Assembly (NCBI GenBank): GCA_964616405.1
Contig: CAZTRE010000016.1
Span: forward strand, 1 to 29,390
Direction of reading: 5' to 3'
Source of the DNA: JAEDES01 sp964616405
GTDB taxonomy: Bacteria > Bacillota_I > Bacilli_A > RF39 > UBA660
Length of the DNA: 29,390 nucleotides
Shown here: positions 9,736 through 16,563 of the stretch, piece after piece
Layout of the letters: each line of letters starts with the position of its first letter
Numbering within the stretch: the stretch's first letter is position 1
The notes under the pieces: model-generated
Seen by the model: the letters and a program-made list of their open reading frames with translations, nothing else
What the model was told of the DNA's origin: nothing
Databases searched by the model: none
Made by a program: the position numbers and the translations under genes

Positions 9736-10350
9736 ATGAAGAAGAAGGCAGTAATTATTTCTTCAATTTTACTTGTAGTATTTGTTGTATTAACAATTTT
9801 AATGGTGACAGGTCTTACTAAAGAGTTTGATCTTGCTATTTATAATTTAGTTAGAGGTTTAAGTTGTGATTTTTTTGATTACTTCTTTGTTTTTATTACT
9901 AACTTTGGTGATGAAAGTACAATAATTATTTTAGTGATTATATTATTATTTATATTAAAAAATAATTATCGAATGATGGTACTTATGATGACAATTGTAT
10001 CAACAATTAGTAACCAAGTAATAAAATTTATTATTAGAAGACCAAGACCAGAAGTTTTAAAATTGATTGAACAAGGTGGTTATTCATATCCGAGTGGACA
10101 TTCAATGATTTGTGTGGCATTATATGGCTTGTTTTTGTATTTTGTTGTAGTAAATATTAAGAATAAATATTTGAAGTATGGGCTATGTTCTTTACTTGTA
10201 TTATTGATTGTGTCCGTAGGAATTAGTAGAATATATGTAGGAGTGCATTATGCAAGTGATGTTTTAGGGGGATTTATCCTTTCAACAGCAGAATTAATAT
10301 TATTTGTTAACTATACTAGGATGCATAATAGGGGGAATCAAAATGTATAA
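9736..10350 (+). CDS. PAP2-superfamily membrane phosphatase
   Basis: A 204-aa protein with about five to six membrane segments, the first at residues 5-25. All three PAP2 motifs are present: K97-FII-RRPRP105, P119-SGH122, and S164-R165 with H171 and D175 (SRIYVGVHYASD). H122 and H171 are the expected catalytic His residues. Family members dephosphorylate phosphatidic acid, phosphatidylglycerol phosphate or undecaprenyl pyrophosphate on the outer face of the membrane; the substrate here cannot be read from sequence. Undecaprenyl pyrophosphate recycling for wall synthesis is one possibility. The gene ends with an 8-base overlap into the HAD-like gene, so the two are probably translated together. 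Confidence 0.92.
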   Translation: MKKKAVIISSILLVVFVVLTILMVTGLTKEFDLAIYNLVRGLSCDFFDYFFVFITNFGDESTIIILVIILLFILKNNYRMMVLMMTIVSTISNQVIKFIIRRPRPEVLKLIEQGGYSYPSGHSMICVALYGLFLYFVVVNIKNKYLKYGLCSLLVLLIVSVGISRIYVGVHYASDVLGGFILSTAELILFVNYTRMHNRGNQNV

Positions 10351-11116
10351 AATGGTTGTTTGTGACTTTTTTGGAGCTTTAATTAATTCTGAAGAAGCCA
10401 TACCTTTATCAACGATGCTTGAACTTGATCGAATTAGAAAAAATGGAGTTTTCTTTTGTATTACTACTAATAAAAGCGCAAGAACGATAATTGAATATAA
10501 TAAAGATTTTCCTTTTATTGATTATGTAGTAGCTTTTAATGGCAGTTATGTGTATGATATTAATAAAGGTAAAGTTATTTATGATAAAGGAATAAGCGTA
10601 ACTAGGTTTAAAAAGATTTATAAGTTATTTAATAAAAAAGATATGTGCTTTTATACATTAGATAGTTGTAATTACACGGGAAAGTATCGTGATAATGATT
10701 TTAGTGAATTAATTATTGATATTGATGATTTTATTGAAGAAAAGAAAAATGAAATTTATAAAGTTAAAGTATTTTTTGAAGATAAGAAGGATGCGAAAGA
10801 AGCTTTAAAAATATTAAAAGATGATAGTAAGTTGACATGTTATTTAAGAGAAAATAATAAAGTTTATGTCTTAGAAATTTATAACTCATTAAATAATAAA
10901 CTTAGTGGAGTGGAAAAAGTTTTAGCCAAAAACAAAATAGCATTAGAAGAGGTTTTAGCTATTTGTTCTGTAGATAGTAGTTGTTGCTTGGCGAAAAAAG
11001 TTGGTTGTAGTTATGTGATGAAAAATGGCGATTCTGCATTACATAAGATAGTAAAGAATTTGACGGGTACTAATGAAGAAAAAGGTGTAGAACAGGTTAT
11101 TAAAAAATGTTTTTGA
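10343..11116 (+). CDS. HAD-fold Cof-type protein with degenerate active site
   Basis: A 257-aa protein starting at ATG 10343 after AGGGGG. The layout is that of Cof/YidA-type HAD phosphatases: motif I at the N-terminus, a cap region in the middle, and a C-terminal segment NEEKGVEQVIKK that matches the usual 'N-x-DGV' end of the family. Motif I reads CDFFGAL: the nucleophile D8 is present, but the second Asp (acid/base) is F10. Motif II (TTNKS) is kept. Motif IV, normally GDxxND, reads C208-S-V-D-S-S213, so the Mg-binding Asp residues are gone. I infer a catalytically inactive or strongly altered HAD protein. The reading frame is intact, and it is the last gene of the pgi operon. It is the only gene here that stops with TGA. 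Confidence 0.85.
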   Translation: MYKMVVCDFFGALINSEEAIPLSTMLELDRIRKNGVFFCITTNKSARTIIEYNKDFPFIDYVVAFNGSYVYDINKGKVIYDKGISVTRFKKIYKLFNKKDMCFYTLDSCNYTGKYRDNDFSELIIDIDDFIEEKKNEIYKVKVFFEDKKDAKEALKILKDDSKLTCYLRENNKVYVLEIYNSLNNKLSGVEKVLAKNKIALEEVLAICSVDSSCCLAKKVGCSYVMKNGDSALHKIVKNLTGTNEEKGVEQVIKKCF

Positions 11117-11138
11117 ATCTGCTTTAGGCAGATTTTTT
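11116..11138 (+). terminator. Terminator of the pgi operon
   Basis: A 7-bp stem AATCTGC/GCAGATT with loop TTTAG and a T run. It begins at the last base of the stop codon. Confidence 0.88.
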
Positions 11139-11148
11139 CTTTTCTAAA

Positions 11149-11177
11149 TTGCTTTTTAGTTAGTGTTGGTATATACT
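11149..11177 (+). promoter_or_regulatory. Promoter of the zinc-ribbon membrane protein gene
   Basis: TTGCTT (11149-11154), a 17-base spacer and TATACT (11172-11177). An overlapping extended -10, TGGTATATA, starts at 11167. Confidence 0.6.
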
Positions 11178-11205
11178 TTTTATATGATAGAAAGTGGGTG
11201 GGATG

Positions 11206-12825
11206 ATGAACTGTAAGAAGTGTGGTCATGCTTTGGATGGTGCGACTGTTTGTCCGGAATGTGGAACTTCAATAGGATATGTAGTTAATGACTCAGTGGG
11301 GCAAAGCTTAGGATCCGATAGTAATAATAGTAATGGTTATGTTCAAAATCCAGCCCCAAGTGAGTTTGTACAAATAGAAAATGTACCTAGTGGATTCTTA
11401 GTTTCAGAACCTAGTGATGGCGCATTTAATAAAAATTATGAGACTAATGCAGTTAATAATAGCAGTCTTGATTCAAAACAAAGTAGTATAGTAGATAAAA
11501 AGACAAAATCTAAAAAAGGATTTAGACCAATAAATAAGGTAGCAAGTGATGTGGAAAATGCAACAGGAGCACCTACTTTAGTTAATTTTAATACTCCAAC
11601 TTCCGATAAAGATTCTCTTGATGAGTCATTATTGGCTAGAGCCGGTACAATGTCTAAGGAAGAGTTACTTGAACAGATGAACAATACTGGTGTAGAAGAC
11701 GATACATTTAAAAAGAAAAAACGTTTTTCTAAGGGATTAATGATGGAGTTACCAGATGAAAAGAAATCTCTTAGAACTTGGTTAATTATCGCAGCTGTTA
11801 TTTTAGTTATTATAATAGTTGGAGTTTATATTTTACCTTTATTTACAGATATTAATTACACAAAGTATGAGGATGAAAATTTTGTGATAAAATATAAAAA
11901 AGATTGGACTTATCAAGTTGATAAGACAACTAAAAAAGTAAATTTCTTATACAGAAACACAAGTGATAAAATAATTATTAATAAAATCTCTTCGTTTTCT
12001 GAAATGAATTTTAGAATTGAAACTGCTAATGATAAAAAAGTTTTATATAAAGCTTTTTATGATTCTTGGAAAAACACTAGTGGTGGTAAGCTGACAGGTG
12101 GATCTGAAACATTTATTGATTTAAAAGAAGACGATTCAATGTATGCTAAAATTGATTATGTTTTAGATAATAATAGTGGAATTGGGTCATTTTACGTAGT
12201 TGTATGTGAGAAATATGATTTAGTAATAGCATTTATGACTTATTGTGCAGAAAAAGATAAAGAGGTTTTTGAAGAGGAAGTTTTAGAATTTATTAATGGT
12301 ATTGATTATGTTGGACTGACAGTTCAAGAAAAAACGCAACAAGAGTTTTTGACTTTTAAGGAAGGAAAAACCAAGACATATAATGCAGGAGAACTTATTA
12401 ATTATGTGATGCCTGAAGCATGGGAACTTGATGGGATAAGGACTGCAGCTGTTTCCAATGAATATAATATTTTTCAATTTAAAGATAAATTTAGTTTATT
12501 AGAAGTTAAAGCATATGAAGGAAGATATACTTATGAGGGAATGAAGGATTCAGCACTTTCTAATTATGGAGCACTTAAGAGTGAATCGCAAATGACTATT
12601 AATGGAAAAGTATGGTATGTTTTAATTACTCCAGATTATTCAAGTGGTGGATATAATTATCATAATGAGCTTTATTTTACAATATCAACAGGAAATAAGT
12701 ATATTTATTTTGTTCAGGCATACATCTTGAATGAAACTAGTAACGATAGTGTAAAAAGAAAATATTTTGATGATAGTATTAAGTATATTTTAGAAAAAAT
12801 GACTTTGAATAATGTTAATCAATAA
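11206..12825 (+). CDS. Zinc-ribbon, single-pass membrane protein with extracytoplasmic domains
   Basis: A 539-aa protein of unknown function. The N-terminus is a zinc ribbon with two CxxC pairs (CKKCGH at about 3-8 and CPECGTS at about 15-21). A long Ser/Asn-rich, probably disordered linker and a short helix (SKEELLEQM) follow, then one membrane helix at about 191-213. The remaining 320 residues should lie outside. They seem to contain two related alpha/beta units, one after the helix and one from about residue 390, each opening with a 'Y-x-MPEAW'-like or 'FVIKYKKDW'-like strand, as in PsbP/DcrB-type folds; this fold is a guess. Start 11206 places Met directly before the ribbon; ATG 11203 and GTG 11194 are possible. 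It is a single-gene unit with its own promoter and terminator. Confidence 0.78.
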   Translation: MNCKKCGHALDGATVCPECGTSIGYVVNDSVGQSLGSDSNNSNGYVQNPAPSEFVQIENVPSGFLVSEPSDGAFNKNYETNAVNNSSLDSKQSSIVDKKTKSKKGFRPINKVASDVENATGAPTLVNFNTPTSDKDSLDESLLARAGTMSKEELLEQMNNTGVEDDTFKKKKRFSKGLMMELPDEKKSLRTWLIIAAVILVIIIVGVYILPLFTDINYTKYEDENFVIKYKKDWTYQVDKTTKKVNFLYRNTSDKIIINKISSFSEMNFRIETANDKKVLYKAFYDSWKNTSGGKLTGGSETFIDLKEDDSMYAKIDYVLDNNSGIGSFYVVVCEKYDLVIAFMTYCAEKDKEVFEEEVLEFINGIDYVGLTVQEKTQQEFLTFKEGKTKTYNAGELINYVMPEAWELDGIRTAAVSNEYNIFQFKDKFSLLEVKAYEGRYTYEGMKDSALSNYGALKSESQMTINGKVWYVLITPDYSSGGYNYHNELYFTISTGNKYIYFVQAYILNETSNDSVKRKYFDDSIKYILEKMTLNNVNQ

Positions 12826-12846
12826 AAGACCAATTGGTCTTTTTTT
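12824..12846 (+). terminator. Terminator after the zinc-ribbon membrane protein gene
   Basis: An 8-bp stem AAAAGACC/GGTCTTTT with loop AATT and a T run, overlapping the stop codon. Confidence 0.87.
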
Positions 12847-12851
12847 AGTAA

Positions 12852-12880
12852 TTGTTTAATTTTAAAATCTATACTATAAT
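12852..12880 (+). promoter_or_regulatory. Promoter of the pseudouridine synthase/GH3 operon
   Basis: TTGTTT (12852-12857), a 17-base spacer and TATAAT (12875-12880). This is one of the clearest standard promoters in the window. Confidence 0.8.
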
Positions 12881-12905
12881 ATGAGGTATGTGAGGAGAGA
12901 ATTTT

Positions 12906-13754
12906 ATGAAATTAGTAGTTAAATGCGATAGTGAACTATTAGAGTATTTATATGAAAATCTTGAGATGCCTAAAAAACGGGTTAAACAGTACTTAACACA
13001 TGGAGCAGTATATGTTAATAATAATAGGGTAAAACAATACAATTATCATTTAGTTCCTGGGATGAATATTATGATTGATACCGATGGTAAGGGTAAGAAA
13101 ACATTGCCATTTGAAATTTTATTTGAAGATGATCATATTATTGTAGTTAATAAACCAAGTGGTTTACTTACAATAGCGACAGCTAAAGAACGGGAAAGGA
13201 CTTTATATCATATTGTAAGAGAATATTTAGTTAGTAAAGATAAGTTTGCGAAAGTATTTATTGTCCATCGTTTAGATAAAGATACAAGTGGTGTTGTGGT
13301 ACTGGCAAAGGATGAGAAAACTAAGAATCAATTACAAGAAAATTGGGCAGAATATGTTTTATTACGTGAGTATGTGGCAGTTGTACATGGCCATTTAAAA
13401 GAGGATAGTGGTCGGATTGTTCAAAAATTAATGGAGACAAAAACAAATTTAGTTTATGTATCTAAAAATAATGAAGGTAAGGAAGCTATTACTAATTATA
13501 AAGTAATTAAGGAAAATGAAAATTATTCTTTAGTTGGTATAACGATTGAAACTGGTAGAAAAAATCAAATTAGAGTAGCTTTTCAAAGTTTAAGACATCC
13601 AATTGTTGGAGATAAAAAATATGGGGATACAAATGATCATGAAAGTAGACTTTATTTACATGCTAACAGATTAAAAATGTATTATCCAGTGTTAAAGAAA
13701 GATATATTATTTGAGACAGCTAATCCACAAGAGTTTAAGAAAATTATGAATTAA
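12906..13754 (+). CDS. RluA-family RNA pseudouridine synthase
   Basis: A 282-aa enzyme that converts uridine to pseudouridine in rRNA or tRNA. Residues about 15-60 form an S4-like RNA-binding region (KKRVKQYLTHGAVYVNNNRV). The catalytic domain shows VVNKPSGLLT and H121-RLD124-KDTSG, in which D124 is the conserved catalytic Asp, and then GRKNQIRVAFQSLRHPIVGDKKYG. These are RluA-family signatures. Which member (RluC, RluD or YlyB type) and which site is modified cannot be decided from sequence. GAGGAGA precedes the start. The GH3 gene follows after 14 bases and probably shares the transcript. Confidence 0.92.
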   Translation: MKLVVKCDSELLEYLYENLEMPKKRVKQYLTHGAVYVNNNRVKQYNYHLVPGMNIMIDTDGKGKKTLPFEILFEDDHIIVVNKPSGLLTIATAKERERTLYHIVREYLVSKDKFAKVFIVHRLDKDTSGVVVLAKDEKTKNQLQENWAEYVLLREYVAVVHGHLKEDSGRIVQKLMETKTNLVYVSKNNEGKEAITNYKVIKENENYSLVGITIETGRKNQIRVAFQSLRHPIVGDKKYGDTNDHESRLYLHANRLKMYYPVLKKDILFETANPQEFKKIMN

Positions 13755-13768
13755 TAAGTGAGGAATAT

Positions 13769-14917
13769 ATGAAAAAAATAATTGTTATTATAATTAGTGT
13801 AGTTCTTGTGCTTGGTGGTATTGTTTTTTGTGTTTATGATAATGTAAAATTAGATTCAGAACCTAATAAAAAAGAAGAGGTTTTAAGTGATGATTTATTT
13901 GGCAAGTATTATATAAAAGCAAATAAAAAATTAGAGACCATGTCCTTAGAAGAAAAGGTAGGACAGTTATTTTTAGCTAGATATGATGCATCTACTTCGA
14001 TAGGGCAAATTAATGATTATTATGTGGGTGGTTTTGTTTTATTTGCTAAGGATTTTCAAAATCATACGAAAGAGTCAATAAAAGCAGAACTCATCCAAAG
14101 ACAGGAACTTAGTAAAATTCCTCTTGCTTTAGCAGTTGATGAAGAAGGTGGATATGTTACAAGAGTTAGTCGATTTTCACAATTTAGAAGTGAGAAATTT
14201 CAGTCAAACAAAACATTATTTGAAACTGGAGGTTATAATCTAGTCAAGGCAAGTGAGGCGGAGAAAGCTGAATTATTACTTAGTTTAGGTCTTAATTTAA
14301 ATTTAGCTCCTGTTGCTGATGTATCTATTAATAGTGATGATTATATATATATTAGAACCTTTGGTAGAGACGCTAAAGAAACAGCAACTTTTATATCAAA
14401 TATAGTTAAATATAATGAAGAAGCTGGTATTTCTTCTTGTTTGAAACATTTTCCTGGATATGGGAATAATATAGATACTCATGGAGATATAGCTATTGAT
14501 AATAGAAGTTATGAAAATTTTATTAATAATGATTTCTTGCCATTTAAAAGTGGTATAGAAGCAGGTGTACCAACAATACTTGTTTCACATAATGTAGTTC
14601 AGGCAATGGATAGTGAGTATCCAGCTTCATTAAGCAAAAAAGTTATTTCGGAACTTAGAAATACATTGAATTTTAGTGGAATTATTATAACTGATGATTT
14701 GGCAATGGGTGCTGTTTTAAAATATGTTGATGATAATATTTCGGCAACTTTAGCGATTAATGCGGGAAATGATCTGATTATTACATCAGATTTTGAGGCA
14801 ATGTTTAATGAAGTATTAACGAGTATCAATAATGGAACAATAAAAATGGAAACTATTGATACAGCTGTTAGAAGAATAATTGCTTGGAAGTATGCTTATC
14901 ATTTTTTTGAAGATTAA
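13769..14917 (+). CDS. Membrane-anchored GH3 beta-N-acetylhexosaminidase (NagZ-like)
   Basis: A 382-aa protein with an N-terminal hydrophobic segment (about 3-23) and no lipobox, so probably a signal anchor or secreted enzyme acting at the cell wall. The GH3 domain shows MSLEEKVGQLF, DEEGGYVTRV, LNLAPVADV, KHFPGYG, the D236-T-H238 dyad used as acid/base in NagZ-type enzymes, and ITD309DLAMGA, whose first Asp is the expected nucleophile. In related Firmicute enzymes the substrate is GlcNAc-MurNAc from peptidoglycan turnover; this is inferred here. It starts 14 bases after the pseudouridine synthase gene, with GTGAGG as ribosome site. Confidence 0.92.
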   Translation: MKKIIVIIISVVLVLGGIVFCVYDNVKLDSEPNKKEEVLSDDLFGKYYIKANKKLETMSLEEKVGQLFLARYDASTSIGQINDYYVGGFVLFAKDFQNHTKESIKAELIQRQELSKIPLALAVDEEGGYVTRVSRFSQFRSEKFQSNKTLFETGGYNLVKASEAEKAELLLSLGLNLNLAPVADVSINSDDYIYIRTFGRDAKETATFISNIVKYNEEAGISSCLKHFPGYGNNIDTHGDIAIDNRSYENFINNDFLPFKSGIEAGVPTILVSHNVVQAMDSEYPASLSKKVISELRNTLNFSGIIITDDLAMGAVLKYVDDNISATLAINAGNDLIITSDFEAMFNEVLTSINNGTIKMETIDTAVRRIIAWKYAYHFFED

Positions 14918-14930
14918 TTTTGATTAACAA

Positions 14931-14961
14931 AAGTTTACACTTAGCGGTGTGGACTTTTTTT
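14931..14961 (+). terminator. Terminator of the pseudouridine synthase/GH3 operon
   Basis: A 10-bp stem AAGTTTACAC/GTGTGGACTT (two G-T pairs), loop TTAGCG and a run of Ts. Confidence 0.87.
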
Positions 14962-14989
14962 CTTTTTTAGAAATGATGATAGTTGGGTA

Positions 14990-14998
14990 TGCTATAAT
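14990..14998 (+). promoter_or_regulatory. Extended -10 promoter of the PP2C phosphatase gene
   Basis: TGCTATAAT has a perfect TATAAT with TGn; no -35 is recognisable. Confidence 0.68.
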
Positions 14999-15021
14999 TG
15001 TAGGTGATTAGAGGTGTTAAC

Positions 15022-15819
15022 ATGGAAACATTACAGACATTTAGCGATACAGGAAGACTTAGAAAAATTAATGAAGATTATGTGTTTTTTTGTAGACACC
15101 CAGAAGATGAAAAAGTAATACTTTTAATAGTGACTGATGGAATGGGCGGTAGAGAAGCAGGTGATGTTGCTGCTCAAGAAGTATCTGCAGCAATAGAAGC
15201 ATGGTTTTATAAAGAAAATATTGATATTTTAAGAAATATTAGTGGCGTTAGTGAGATTTTAGATAAAGAAATTAAAAAAACAAATAAATATTTAATTGAA
15301 AAATATGGTAAAAATTATTTAGGAACAACACTTACTTTAGCAATTATTGGGAATAATGCAACTTTGTTTTATAATATAGGTGATTCTAGAGGATATATTT
15401 ATAAAAATAAAAAATTATTACAAATAACAGAAGATGACTCTGGAGTTTGGGAATTTTATAAAAATGGGGTAGTTTCAAAAGATGATTTGAGATTCTTTCC
15501 TACAAATAATTTTATTACAGCTTGTGTTGGTTTAAGTGAAGAATTATGTGTTAGTAGAAGCTATATAGTACCAAATAATTATAAAATGATATTGTTATTT
15601 ACTGATGGAGTTACGGATTTATTAGCAGATAGTGATATAAAGAAAATTATCGATACAAAAAAAGATAAAGATATTTTAAAAGAAATTATTTATGTGGCGG
15701 TATATAAAGATTTAAAACTACGCGTTCCAGCATATTTAAAAAGAAAATATAAAGCAAGATTTAGTGTTCCTGTATATGGAAGAGATAATGCGAGTGGAGT
15801 TATATATATAAAAGATTAA
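15022..15819 (+). CDS. PP2C-type Ser/Thr protein phosphatase
   Basis: A 265-aa cytoplasmic PPM/PP2C phosphatase. It has the N-terminal motif SDTGRLRKINEDY (metal ligand D19), VTD39GMGGREAGD, LGTTLTLAIIG, NIGDSRGYIY, LLFTD195GVTDLL and GRD255NASG, so the metal-binding Asp set is complete. Such enzymes remove phosphate from Ser/Thr, usually opposing a PrkC-type kinase encoded next to them; no such kinase is adjacent here. Start 15022 has AGAGGTG 5 bases upstream; the GTG at 15004 lies within or before that site. The transcript ends at a strong terminator overlapping the stop codon. Confidence 0.92.
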   Translation: METLQTFSDTGRLRKINEDYVFFCRHPEDEKVILLIVTDGMGGREAGDVAAQEVSAAIEAWFYKENIDILRNISGVSEILDKEIKKTNKYLIEKYGKNYLGTTLTLAIIGNNATLFYNIGDSRGYIYKNKKLLQITEDDSGVWEFYKNGVVSKDDLRFFPTNNFITACVGLSEELCVSRSYIVPNNYKMILLFTDGVTDLLADSDIKKIIDTKKDKDILKEIIYVAVYKDLKLRVPAYLKRKYKARFSVPVYGRDNASGVIYIKD

Positions 15820-15845
15820 TAAAATGTATAATTAATCTTTTTTTT
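15811..15845 (+). terminator. Terminator after the PP2C gene
   Basis: A 10-bp stem AAAGATTAAT/ATTAATCTTT, a 10-base loop and a T run. The left arm contains the last codons and the stop. Confidence 0.83.
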
Positions 15846-15850
15846 GACAT

Positions 15851-15856
15851 TATAAT
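15851..15856 (+). promoter_or_regulatory. Possible -10 element of the lipoprotein gene
   Basis: A perfect TATAAT, but only about 3 bases before the AGGAGGG ribosome site, so a start 7 bases downstream would cut into that site. A TTGACA sits one base upstream, too close to act as its -35. Function uncertain. Confidence 0.3.
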
Positions 15857-15872
15857 TGTAGGAGGGAAAATC

Positions 15873-16463
15873 ATGAAAAAAAGATTAATAATATTACTTA
15901 GTATCTTTGGATTATTAGTTAGTGGATGTGGAAATAATAATACTCCAACTAATAAAGTAGAAGAATTTTTAGGTAAATATCAATCTATGGATAGTGAGGT
16001 TTTAACACAACTTGATAAAATTATTTCTGATGATACAAATATGAGTGATGATCAAAAGAAAGATTATCAGGCATTAATGGAAAAACAATATCAAAATCTA
16101 TCTTACAAAGTAAAGGACGAAAAAATAGATGGTGATGAAGCAACTGTTGATGTAGAAATTGAAGTTTTTGATTACGCTAACTCTATTTTAGAATCTAAAA
16201 AATATTATAATGAACATCGTGATGAATTTGAAAGTGATGATTCATTTAATAATGATAAGGAAAATGAAAGTGATGAAGTTGTTGGTGGAGCCATTGATGA
16301 TGTAGCAGAATTTATCGAGTATAAGATTAAACAATTGAAAGATGTTACTGATAAAGCTAAGTATGAAATCACTTTCCATTTAACTAAGAAAGATGGAGAA
16401 TGGGTAGTAGAAGATATTAGTGATGAAGATAGATTAAAACTTCATGGTCTATACGAAGGATAA
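15873..16463 (+). CDS. Putative lipoprotein of unknown function
   Basis: A 196-aa protein. The signal peptide KKRLIILLSIFGLLVSGC ends in a good lipobox (LVSG-C19), so it should be lipid-anchored on the outer face of the membrane. The mature part is highly charged. It starts with a helical region (VEEFLGKYQSMDSEVLTQLD), continues with strands rich in 'YKVKDEKIDGDEATVDVEIEV'-type alternation and ends with a strand pair (ITFHLTKKDGEWVVEDIS). This resembles small NTF2-like or DUF4878-type lipoproteins, but no family can be stated with certainty. AGGAGGG precedes the ATG. Confidence 0.82.
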   Translation: MKKRLIILLSIFGLLVSGCGNNNTPTNKVEEFLGKYQSMDSEVLTQLDKIISDDTNMSDDQKKDYQALMEKQYQNLSYKVKDEKIDGDEATVDVEIEVFDYANSILESKKYYNEHRDEFESDDSFNNDKENESDEVVGGAIDDVAEFIEYKIKQLKDVTDKAKYEITFHLTKKDGEWVVEDISDEDRLKLHGLYEG

Positions 16464-16473
16464 AAAGTTTGAT

Positions 16474-16518
16474 AAAAAGAGAAAAATACTTTTATAGTAT
16501 AAATATCTCTTTTTTTTT
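16474..16518 (+). terminator. Terminator after the lipoprotein gene
   Basis: An outer stem AAAAAGAGA/TCTCTTTTT with an inner ATACT/AGTAT hairpin, then a T run. Confidence 0.75.
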
Positions 16519-16529
16519 GGATAAAATTT

Positions 16530-16538
16530 TGATATACT
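16530..16538 (+). promoter_or_regulatory. Extended -10 promoter of the HerA-like gene
   Basis: TGATATACT; the -35 position holds a T run from the preceding terminator. Confidence 0.58.
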
Positions 16539-16563
16539 TGATTATGATAAGAGGGTGTTTAAT

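Noticed and set aside
11114..11205. Reading TGA as Trp to extend the HAD-like gene
   Set aside because: The terminator hairpin starts at the stop, the C-terminus already matches the family end, and Trp is encoded by TGG everywhere.
15844..15849. Perfect TTGACA before the lipoprotein gene
   Set aside because: It lies one base from TATAAT, far from the 16-18 bases needed, and no -10 fits 17 bases downstream; probably chance.
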